DNA from: an uncultured Erysipelotrichaceae bacterium
GTDB lineage: Bacteria; Bacillota_I; Bacilli_A; RFN20; CAG-288
Length of the DNA: 11,491 bases
Assembly: GCA_902771745.1 (NCBI GenBank)
Contig: CACXYG010000026.1
Span: 3,537 to 15,027 of the forward strand
Reading direction: 5' to 3'
A program made the position numbers and the translations under genes. How positions within the stretch are numbered: position 1 is the stretch's first letter; every line of letters starts with the position of its first letter. The notes below the pieces were generated by a model. That model ran no database searches and was not told where the DNA came from. It saw nothing but the letters and a program-made list of their open reading frames with translations. Below are positions 1-5,749 of the stretch, piece by piece.

Positions 1-190
1 TGTCGACCTCTTCTTCCGTGTCAGAACTCCAGCCGGTGCTAGCAAGATCAATGTCTATGGCGATGGTAATTTGATTAAGTCTTTACCAAAGTTAAGAGTT
101 GCACCGTCGGAAATGGAATCTGTCCGACTCAAGAGAGAAGATATCAAAAACTATCATGAGATCACCATTTCTGTCCAGGAGGTCAAATAA
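1..190 (+). CDS. FAD/NAD(P)-dependent oxidoreductase, C-terminal end (partial)
   Basis: This is the last 62 codons of a gene that begins before the window; the frame starts at base 2 and ends in TAA at 188-190, one base before the next ATG. The visible protein reads like a small beta-rich C-terminal domain (VDLFFRVRTPAG..., then LRVAPSEMESVRLKRED). From memory, pyridine-nucleotide-disulfide oxidoreductases encoded just before DUF1667 genes end this way, with an 'APxEME' motif. In Firmicutes that trio (GlpO-like flavoprotein, FAD/NAD(P) oxidoreductase, DUF1667) is linked to glycerol-3-phosphate oxidation. The catalytic and FAD-binding parts lie outside the window, so the family call rests on the tail and on gene context. 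The ribosome binding site of the next gene (CAGGAGG) lies within its last codons, pointing to one transcript. Confidence 0.55.
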   Translation, partial: VDLFFRVRTPAGASKINVYGDGNLIKSLPKLRVAPSEMESVRLKREDIKNYHEITISVQEVK

Positions 191-547
191 ATGATTAAGA
201 ATTTAATTTGTATCCAGTGCCCAAGAGGTTGTCATTTAGAAGTGGATACCGAAACTTTAGAAGTCAAGGGTAACTCTTGTCCTCGTGGCGCCACTTATGG
301 TAAGGCTGAAGTCACCAATCCGATCAGAACGATCACTTCCACCGTCAAGGTCGAAGGCAGTGATATGCCACGTTGTTCCGTAAGAACTGCATCTCCAGTC
401 CCAAAGAGTCAGATGTTTGAAATCATGGATGAAATTAATAAAGTCACTCTCACCGCTCCGGTGGAAGTTGGACAAGTTGTCATTCATGATGTCTGTCATA
501 CCGGTGTCGATGTCATCGCCACCAAACGTCTTGAAAAGATCGCTTAA
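191..547 (+). CDS. DUF1667 (COG3862) cysteine-rich iron-sulfur protein
   Basis: A small 118-residue protein that matches the DUF1667 pattern along its whole length. Cysteines 7, 10, 14 and 30 form a CxxCPxGC...GNxCxRG arrangement, suggesting a 4Fe-4S or other metal site like that at the N-terminus of molybdopterin oxidoreductases. It is followed by the conserved ExxNPxRTITSTVKV segment and the family's typical C-terminal 'PVxxGxVVxxxV...TGVDVIATK' region. There is no signal peptide or membrane segment, so it is probably cytosolic. The family has no proven biochemical role that I know of. It travels with two flavoprotein genes of glycerol/glycerol-3-phosphate metabolism and may be an electron-transfer subunit of that complex (inference). 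The start follows CAGGAGG at 177-183. The gene directly abuts its upstream neighbour and ends with tandem stops (TAA TAG) before a strong terminator, so it is the last gene of its operon. Confidence 0.88.
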   Translation: MIKNLICIQCPRGCHLEVDTETLEVKGNSCPRGATYGKAEVTNPIRTITSTVKVEGSDMPRCSVRTASPVPKSQMFEIMDEINKVTLTAPVEVGQVVIHDVCHTGVDVIATKRLEKIA

Positions 548-554
548 TAGTCAT

Positions 555-587
555 GAACCAGGCTAGATTTCTAGCCTGGTTCTTTCT
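555..587 (+). terminator. Intrinsic terminator of the DUF1667 operon
   Basis: A 12-13 bp perfect inverted repeat (GAACCAGGCTAG at 555-566, complement at 571-582) with a tiny loop is followed by TTTCTTT on the plus strand. The minus-strand flank has no T run, so it acts mainly for plus-strand transcripts. The stop codon of the convergent minus-strand gene (563-565) lies inside the left arm of the stem. Confidence 0.88.
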
Positions 588-1243
588 TTGTCACTGGGCT
601 GAGAAAAAAGTTGTAAATCAGATAATTTTTTCCTCAGTTTATGAATCTCTTTTTCCAACCGATTGATTTCGTCGGCTTTTTGTTGTTTGACTTCTTTGTA
701 TTTGTGATTGTGTTCTAAAAGGTAAGTCTCAATTTTATCTAAGACTTTATTTGTAGTGGTGCCAAGAATGGCTACCGCTCTATCCTTTGCACACCATCTG
801 GTGGAGTTCATGATGACAGCAGTTGGCGAACAAAAACCATCGCGGGAATCGACATTGAGGACCTCAAGATGATCGGTGTTGTATTTCTTGGTAGAACAAG
901 GAGCGATATAGATGTTGTAATGGGTTTGGGCTAATACGACACAAGGATGAATATAGGAAAACTCATAACCGAAGTTATCAAAACCACAATCGATTAAAGC
1001 GATACTTCCTCGTGGACAATCTCCACCAAATGGTTCTAATTCTTTATTTTCTAATAGATGGTCTAGACAGTTGATGATCTGCCCTAGGTTATAGACGCTT
1101 TCTTTTTTCATCTTCTCGTCAAACTGCTGCATAATCACTTCATAATAGGACATCAGCTCAGGGCAACTTGTGGCCTGGACTTTCTTGTTGTCTTTGATCC
1201 TTTTACATAACGCAGAGACTTCTTTTTTGTTGATATATGCCAT
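563..1243 (-). CDS. PemK/MazF-like family protein with N-terminal helical and C-terminal coiled-coil extensions
   Basis: This 226-residue protein has a central part (about residues 77-177) that reads like the PemK/MazF toxin fold: PRGSIALIDCG, then GYEFSYIHPCVVLAQ, then the IAPCST strand and a long helix after ILGTTTNKV. MazF proteins are normally about 110-120 residues. Here about 75 mainly helical residues precede the core, and a Lys/Glu-rich likely coiled coil (about 179-213) follows. By eye alignment, the catalytic Arg of B. subtilis MazF (just before the conserved Pro) is His99 here, and the catalytic Thr is replaced by Ser117, so ribonuclease activity is uncertain. The start is fixed by AAGGAG (CTCCTT at 1250-1255 on the plus strand) six bases upstream. 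No antitoxin gene is adjacent: the flanking genes are divergent or convergent. It may be a regulatory or RNA-binding relative rather than an active toxin. Confidence 0.62.
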   Translation of the reverse strand: MAYINKKEVSALCKRIKDNKKVQATSCPELMSYYEVIMQQFDEKMKKESVYNLGQIINCLDHLLENKELEPFGGDCPRGSIALIDCGFDNFGYEFSYIHPCVVLAQTHYNIYIAPCSTKKYNTDHLEVLNVDSRDGFCSPTAVIMNSTRWCAKDRAVAILGTTTNKVLDKIETYLLEHNHKYKEVKQQKADEINRLEKEIHKLRKKLSDLQLFSQPSDKERTRLEI

Positions 1244-1249
1244 AGCATT

Positions 1250-1347
1250 CTCCTTTTCTTAATATATGCGCAAAAGGAAGACGAAATTGTGTAAAAAAAT
1301 TTAAAAATTTATTAAACTAATAAACATGAGAAAGGTAGGACAAGCCT
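1250..1347. promoter_or_regulatory. Divergent AT-rich control region
   Basis: About 100 bases separate two divergently transcribed genes. The central part (about 1284-1322) is almost pure A/T. For the plus gene a weak pair TTGTGT (1287-1292) and TATTAA (1310-1315), 17 bases apart, is a possible promoter. For the minus gene I see a TATATT-like box (about 1261-1266) but no good -35 at normal spacing. Ribosome binding sites are AAGGAG for the minus gene and AGGA (1337-1340) for the plus gene. Promoter positions are guesses; the two ribosome binding sites are clear. Confidence 0.35.
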
Positions 1348-2169
1348 ATGGATGAGAAAAAAGAACTGATCGCCATCACTTTTAACGAGATTGAAGAAGA
1401 GATGAGAAAATATAATCCAGACTTCAAAAAGCTCTCAGTTAAGGAGATTTCTTCCTCTCCGGATGCTTATCAGCTCTTTTCTACTTTATTAGATGATCAT
1501 TTCACCATCTTATTAAGAAGCGCGGATAAAAACGCTGTCTTGAAAGCCAAAGTGTTTTTATCCAAATGTGGATTTGTCACCCTATCTTCCCAAGATACCT
1601 TCGGATTAGAAAATGTTCAGCAGGACTATATTGAGAAGAAAAACCTTCCTGCTAATGTCGTTGATGCCACGATAAGAAAGACGGCTGAATATCTATCTTT
1701 AGATATCGACCACATCAAAGAGATCGGCAAGAACAAAGAAGGAGACTATTACTTCTATTTCTATCCGATCAAAGAAGATGTCCCTACCTGGCATGAGTTT
1801 AAAAAGAGAACCTATCTCGATGAATTAAATAAACTAGCCAAGGCATCCCACCAGTCTATCGATTTGATCTTCGCCCAGTTAGATAATGTCGTCTATGGCG
1901 GCTTAAAACTTCCTGGTATCGCCTCTAAAGAATACGAAGAAGCCTTCTTTGAAGCGGTCAATGTTCAGGTCAACAAGAGAGATAAACGTTCCTTATATAT
2001 CGCTTGTAAGAATTTGATGCAGTTAGTCTCTGAGGAAAGTGAACTAAGTGAGATTGGACAGTTCCAGATGTTCATGGTGGAGGAAGATATCTTTGTCGAA
2101 GAAGATATCCCTGAGATCTATCTCGACTTTCCCAATGAGGTGGACGAAAAAACCTTCAACGAATTATAA
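1348..2169 (+). CDS. Hypothetical acidic cytosolic protein (273 aa), family not recognised
   Basis: I do not recognise this family. The protein has 273 residues, no signal peptide, no hydrophobic membrane stretch and no cysteine cluster. It appears to have two mixed alpha/beta parts: about residues 1-90, with a 'LLRSADKNAVLKAKVFLSKCGFVTL' type helix-strand unit, and about 95-220, rich in aromatic and charged residues with a YYFYFYP strand. The C-terminal 45 residues are strikingly acidic (EESELSE..., VEEDIFVEEDIPE), which could make it an interaction tail. AGGA seven bases upstream of the ATG supports the start. It is monocistronic by layout: a divergent gene lies upstream and alaS has its own promoter 90 bases downstream. 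Codon use looks like that of its neighbours, so it does not appear foreign. The open reading frame is long and has a good start, so I am confident it is a real gene, though its function is unknown. Confidence 0.8.
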   Translation: MDEKKELIAITFNEIEEEMRKYNPDFKKLSVKEISSSPDAYQLFSTLLDDHFTILLRSADKNAVLKAKVFLSKCGFVTLSSQDTFGLENVQQDYIEKKNLPANVVDATIRKTAEYLSLDIDHIKEIGKNKEGDYYFYFYPIKEDVPTWHEFKKRTYLDELNKLAKASHQSIDLIFAQLDNVVYGGLKLPGIASKEYEEAFFEAVNVQVNKRDKRSLYIACKNLMQLVSEESELSEIGQFQMFMVEEDIFVEEDIPEIYLDFPNEVDEKTFNEL

Positions 2170-2188
2170 ATCGAGGTTTTCACATGAT

Positions 2189-2223
2189 GAAAATCATCCC
2201 TTCTTGAAGAAAAGATGATTTTC
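2189..2223 (+). other. Hairpin between the hypothetical gene and alaS
   Basis: GAAAATCATC (2189-2198) and GATGATTTTC (2214-2223) form a perfect 10 bp stem. The 15-base loop is itself partly palindromic (TTCTTGAAGAA). It sits 20 bases after the stop codon, where a terminator would be expected, but neither strand has a T run after it. It could be a weak terminator, an RNA 3'-end stabiliser or a protein-binding palindrome. Confidence 0.5.
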
Positions 2224-2258
2224 CAAAAGTATTGTTATCTATTTCAAAAAGCAAAGAG

Positions 2259-2301
2259 TATAATAAAACGGCTTATATATAAAATATATAAATTTTAGGA
2301 G
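2259..2301 (+). promoter_or_regulatory. alaS promoter -10 box and ribosome binding site
   Basis: A perfect TATAAT lies at 2259-2264, 46 bases before the alaS ATG, and AGGAG at 2297-2301 with a 9-base spacer to the start. The -35 region is poor at normal spacing (TTATCT at 2235-2240). Start of transcription would be near 2271, giving a leader of only about 40 bases. That leaves no room for a T-box, the element that often controls alaS in other Firmicutes. Confidence 0.6.
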
Positions 2302-2310
2302 AATTAGATT

Positions 2311-4920
2311 ATGCGTTACATGACAAGTGATGAAATCCGTGACACCTGGCTTAACTTCTTTAAAGACCACGGCCACTATATTGAACCAAGTGCTTCCTTG
2401 GTTCCCAACAACGACCCAACCCTTTTATGGATCAACGCCGGTGTTGCCGCTTTGAAAAAGTACTTCGATGGTACTCTTACCCCAAAGCACAGAAGAATCA
2501 CCAACGCCCAGAAATGTATTCGTACCAACGATATCGACAACGTCGGTCATACCGCCCGTCACCACACCTTCTTTGAAATGATGGGTAACTTCTCTATCGG
2601 CGATTATTTCCGCAACGAAGTCATCCCGTGGGCTTATGAACTCTTATGTGGTGAGAAGTATTTTGCTCTTGATCCACATAAACTTTACATCACTTATTAT
2701 CCTGATGATAAAGAAACCCATGATTTATGGGTCAAATGTGGTATCCCTGAAGAAAATATGATCCCATCGGTTCATAACTTCTGGGAAATTGGTGAAGGTC
2801 CATGTGGTCCTGATACTGAAATCAACTATGACCGCGGTGAAAAGTGGGATCCAGAACATCTTGGTCTCAAGTTATTACAGGATGATCTTGATAACGATCG
2901 TTATATCGAATTATGGAACATCGTCTTCTCTCAGTTCAACTCCATGCCTGGTGTTGATAGAAAAGACTATAAGCAGCTTCCACAGAAGAATATCGATACC
3001 GGTGCGGGTTTGGAAAGACTTGCCTGTATCATGCAGGATACCGACACCAACTTTGAAACCGACTTATTCATGCCATACATCAAGGCTTTAGAAGAAAAAG
3101 CCCAGTATAAATATGATGACGAACATAAGTTGGCCTACAGAGTCATCGCTGACCACATCAGAAGTATCACCTTCGCTTTAGCCGATGGTGCCGTCTTCTC
3201 CAACGATGGCAGAGGCTATGTCTTAAAGAGACTTCTTCGCAGAGCCAGCCGTTATGCTCAAACCATCGGTTTAGAATCTGGTGCTCTTGCTGACCTTGTT
3301 CCTGTCGTCACCAAGAATATGGAACACTTCTATCCATATCTTTCCGGCCATGAAGAAAGAACCATGAAGATGATTCTCTCTGAAGAGAACAAGTTTGCCA
3401 ATACGTTAAAGACCGGTGAGAAGTTCCTTTCCCAGTATTTAGCCAAAGAGGGCGATACTTTATCTGCTGAAGATGCCTTCCGTTTATCTGACACCTATGG
3501 TTTCCCATTTGAACTCACCAAGGAAATCGCTGCCGATGCCGGCAAGAAGGTGGATGAAGAAGGTTATGAAAAGCTTTTAGCCGAAGCCAAAGAACTTGCT
3601 CGTAAGTCTAGAGGCGACAGAGAATCCTTTGGTTCTCAGTCTAAGGACTTGATCGCTTTTACTACCGAAAGTGAATTCACTTATTGTGAAAATGAGGATG
3701 TCACTTCTACCGTCACTGGTTTATTTGTCGATGGTGTCAGAGTTGACTCCATCTCTGAAGAAGGTGATGTCGCTTTTGCCAAGACCGACTTCTACGCCTT
3801 AAGCGGTGGTCAGGTCTCCGATACTGGTTTCATCAAGAACGATACTTGTGAAGCCGAAGTCACTGATGTCTCTTCCTCTAACCATGGTCAGCACCTCTTG
3901 CATGTCAAAGTCTTATATGGTGAAATCAAGGAAGGCGATACTTTTGTTGAAAAGGTCAACTGGGAAAGAAGAAACAAGATCAGAAAAAACCATTCTGCTA
4001 CCCACTTGCTTCAGAAAGCCTTACAGGAACTCGTCTCTAATGAGATTCATCAGGAAGGTGCCTACTATGATGATGAATTGCTCCGTTTTGATATCAATGC
4101 CGATTCCAAGTTGAGCGAAGACCAGCTCAATGCTGTCGAAAGAAGAGTCAACGAAAAGATCTTTGAAGCTTTGCCAGTCAAGACCGAAGTCTTAACCAAG
4201 GAAGAAGCCTTAAAGAAGAACGCCATGCATCTCTTCTCCGAGAAATATGGCGATAAGGTCAGAGTCGTCTCTATGGGTGATTACTCCATGGAATTCTGCG
4301 GTGGTACCCATGTGGAAAACACTGCGGAAATCAACGCTTTTGCTATCGTCAGCGAAGAATCTGTCGCCGCTGGTATCAGAAGAATTACCGCTTATACCGG
4401 CTTGAAGGCTTATGAGTTCTTCAAGGAAAAACAGTCCATGATCAACGAAGCTGCCAAGCTTTTGAAGATCAATTCCGATAAGGGTGTGAGAGCCAAGATC
4501 ATGTCCAACAACGATATGGTCAGCGAACTTAATGCCACCATCAAGCAGTTGCGTGAAGAAAACACCAATGCCATGATGACCGATATGGAAAATAAGATGG
4601 TTGAAGTCAACGGCAAGCTTCTCTTAGTCGCTAAGGTCAATTCTCTTACCCATGAACAGGAAGACTCTCTTGCTCATAAGTTGATCGACAAGCATCCAAA
4701 TCTTGCCTTATTCTTAGCCGTTGATAATGGTGCAAAGAAGGATTTGGTCGCTGCTAGAGGTAACGCCTTAAACGATATTAAGGCTGGTAATATCATGAAG
4801 GATGCTTCTAAGATGCTTAATGGCCGTGGCGGTGGTAGACCAGATGTCGCTTTCGGTGGCTCTGAATCCTGCGACCAGTTAGATCAGGTCAAGAACTACA
4901 TGGAAGGACTTCTCAAGTAG
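2311..4920 (+). CDS. alaS: Alanyl-tRNA synthetase
   Basis: Attaches alanine to tRNA-Ala in the cytosol and edits misacylated Ser/Gly-tRNA. At 869 residues it is the full family length. In order: the class II catalytic domain, with the WINAGVAALKKYF segment and the RHHTFFEMMGNFS motif 2 region (Arg83 to about Ser95); the tRNA-recognition helical region; the editing domain, with its zinc-type metal ligands in HSATH (His561, His565) and CGGTH (Cys663, His667); a helical linker; and the C-terminal oligomerisation domain ending in the glycine-rich GRGGGRPDVAFGGS segment from about residue 838. All key motifs are intact. The first ATG is favoured because AGGAG stands 9 bases before it, although a second ATG at codon 4 is possible. 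The gene is followed, with a 1-base overlap, by ruvX. Many Firmicutes have ireB (yrzL) between these two genes; here it is absent. Confidence 0.98.
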   Translation: MRYMTSDEIRDTWLNFFKDHGHYIEPSASLVPNNDPTLLWINAGVAALKKYFDGTLTPKHRRITNAQKCIRTNDIDNVGHTARHHTFFEMMGNFSIGDYFRNEVIPWAYELLCGEKYFALDPHKLYITYYPDDKETHDLWVKCGIPEENMIPSVHNFWEIGEGPCGPDTEINYDRGEKWDPEHLGLKLLQDDLDNDRYIELWNIVFSQFNSMPGVDRKDYKQLPQKNIDTGAGLERLACIMQDTDTNFETDLFMPYIKALEEKAQYKYDDEHKLAYRVIADHIRSITFALADGAVFSNDGRGYVLKRLLRRASRYAQTIGLESGALADLVPVVTKNMEHFYPYLSGHEERTMKMILSEENKFANTLKTGEKFLSQYLAKEGDTLSAEDAFRLSDTYGFPFELTKEIAADAGKKVDEEGYEKLLAEAKELARKSRGDRESFGSQSKDLIAFTTESEFTYCENEDVTSTVTGLFVDGVRVDSISEEGDVAFAKTDFYALSGGQVSDTGFIKNDTCEAEVTDVSSSNHGQHLLHVKVLYGEIKEGDTFVEKVNWERRNKIRKNHSATHLLQKALQELVSNEIHQEGAYYDDELLRFDINADSKLSEDQLNAVERRVNEKIFEALPVKTEVLTKEEALKKNAMHLFSEKYGDKVRVVSMGDYSMEFCGGTHVENTAEINAFAIVSEESVAAGIRRITAYTGLKAYEFFKEKQSMINEAAKLLKINSDKGVRAKIMSNNDMVSELNATIKQLREENTNAMMTDMENKMVEVNGKLLLVAKVNSLTHEQEDSLAHKLIDKHPNLALFLAVDNGAKKDLVAARGNALNDIKAGNIMKDASKMLNGRGGGRPDVAFGGSESCDQLDQVKNYMEGLLK

Positions 4921-5363
4921 TGAAGAAGAATCTTCTTTGCCTCGACTTGGGGAAAGCCAGTCTTGGCGTTGCGATATCGCGCTCGGGAATGCTTGTCACG
5001 CCGATTGAAAATCTTCGCTTTCATGCGATGCAGTTTGATGAGCCTATCGACTATCTTCACGAATTGTTAAAAAGAGAGAAGGTGGAAACTTTCGTTTTAG
5101 GTCTTCCATTATTCCCCTCTGGCGATGATTGTGAGATGACGCATGTTGTCCGCGACTTTGCAAAACGCTTACAAGAAGAGTTTCCTAACATTGAAATTGT
5201 CTATCAGGATGAACGCTACTCTACCCTAGATGCCAGTGCAAATCTTCACGAGAAAGGACAAAACGCCAAACGTCAACATAAGACGATTGATCGAACGGCG
5301 GCTTGTGTCATTCTTGAACGCTATTTAAAGTCCATCAACCAGATGGGAATGTTTGGCTTTTAG
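4920..5363 (+). CDS. ruvX: RuvX/YqgF family Holliday-junction-resolvase-like protein (GTG start)
   Basis: A 147-residue RNase H-fold protein of the YqgF/RuvX family, a probable nuclease implicated in pre-16S rRNA 5'-end maturation and, in some species, Holliday junction resolution. Asp9 lies in the first strand (LDLGKASLGVAIS). VLGLP follows at about residues 59-63, then the DERYST motif (Asp97, Glu98, Arg99), and the C-terminal HKTIDRTAA helix with Lys121 and Asp124. These acidic residues match the expected metal-binding set. The length is typical (about 140). The start is a GTG whose G is the last base of the alaS TAG stop, giving a TAGTG overlap. GGAAGGA at 4902-4908 serves as the ribosome binding site 11 bases upstream, so the two genes are translationally coupled. 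Tandem TAG stops end it, and a terminator follows 40 bases later. One small deviation: Arg21 follows VAIS where family members often carry Asp. Confidence 0.93.
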   Translation: MKKNLLCLDLGKASLGVAISRSGMLVTPIENLRFHAMQFDEPIDYLHELLKREKVETFVLGLPLFPSGDDCEMTHVVRDFAKRLQEEFPNIEIVYQDERYSTLDASANLHEKGQNAKRQHKTIDRTAACVILERYLKSINQMGMFGF

Positions 5364-5400
5364 TAGTATCTAAGGGCATTTTCAAGAAAATAAGAAATTG

Positions 5401-5427
5401 AAGGCGGTTGACAAAACCGCCTTTTTG
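5401..5427 (+). terminator. Intrinsic terminator of the alaS-ruvX operon
   Basis: AAGGCGGTT (5401-5409) pairs perfectly with AACCGCCTT (5415-5423) around a 5-base loop, and a run of five T (5422-5426) follows. A GC-rich stem directly followed by U residues is the classic rho-independent form. Confidence 0.93.
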
Positions 5428-5470
5428 TTAGGGCTTTTGAAAGATATTTCTTTGTGTTTTAGGCCTAAAG

Positions 5471-5504
5471 TTTGCAATTTACGTATTAAATTTTGCAAGT
5501 TATG
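5471..5504 (+). repeat. Imperfect direct repeat, 21-bp period, upstream of the GPH transporter promoter
   Basis: TTTGCAATTTACG (5471-5483) and TTTGCAAGTTATG (5492-5504) match at 11 of 13 bases and repeat with exactly 21 bases between equivalent positions, i.e. two turns of B-DNA. Each core contains the palindrome TTGCAA. They lie about 20 to 50 bases upstream of the likely -35 box, where an activator would sit. It could be an operator, but short AT-rich repeats also arise by chance. Confidence 0.4.
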
Positions 5505-5522
5505 TCAAAATTAAAAAAATGA

Positions 5523-5551
5523 ATGAAATATGGTATGAAATAGACTAAAAT
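5523..5551 (+). promoter_or_regulatory. Candidate promoter of the GPH transporter gene
   Basis: ATGAAA (5523-5528, four matches to TTGACA) and TAAAAT (5546-5551, five matches to TATAAT) are 17 bases apart. Transcription would start near 5558, just before the structured leader, giving about 190 untranslated bases. Other AT-rich boxes nearby (TAATAT at 5551-5556) would do almost as well. Confidence 0.4.
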
Positions 5552-5562
5552 AATATCATGTT

Positions 5563-5743
5563 GTTAGCCCTTACATGAGTTTCGTATGCAAACCCATGTC
5601 AAAGGGGACGTTTGTTCAGTTTCCTAAGCGATTAGAAAACCGATGAAATTCCCGGCCAAATAGAAAAGAGCAGTTCTAGTTGAGCTTAGGAATCTCAACA
5701 AATGAAATAGGGCTATAAACATTCATTATCTTGTGAACGGAGG
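5563..5743 (+). promoter_or_regulatory. Structured 5' leader of the GPH transporter gene, riboswitch-like candidate
   Basis: The 386-base gap between ruvX and the transporter holds a terminator, a probable promoter and this leader; no reading frame of note is seen. Complementary segments: TAGCCC (5565-5570) with GGGCTA (5710-5715) as a closing stem; GCAAAC (5588-5593) with GTTTGT (5610-5615, one wobble); TTCCTAAGC (5621-5629) with GCTTAGGAA (5684-5692); and a hairpin GTTGAG/CTCAAC (5679-5684, 5694-5699) whose 9-base loop is the partner of 5621-5628. In addition TTTGTTCA (5611-5618) can pair with TGAACGGA (5734-5741), which covers part of the GGAGG ribosome binding site (5739-5743). Several of these exclude each other, as in a translational switch. 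I could not assign it to a known class. Confidence 0.45.
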
Positions 5744-5749
5744 TAAATT

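Noticed and set aside
2189..2223. Rho-independent terminator after the hypothetical gene
   Set aside because: The stem is perfect but no T run follows on either strand, so I list it only as a hairpin.
2224..2310. T-box riboswitch upstream of alaS
   Set aside because: The leader after the -10 box is only about 40 bases and contains neither the T-box sequence nor a terminator hairpin.
2789..4640. Reading frames inside alaS on either strand (e.g. 2789-3091, 3806-4114, 4410-4640)
   Set aside because: They lie wholly within a conserved gene, have no ribosome binding sites or family resemblance, and are explained by codon structure.
5640..5657. FMN riboswitch fragment (TGAAATTCCCG at 5644-5654 resembles one conserved RFN segment)
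   Set aside because: The flanking conserved segments and the closing stem of an RFN element are missing, and the downstream gene is a GPH sugar-type transporter rather than a riboflavin gene.
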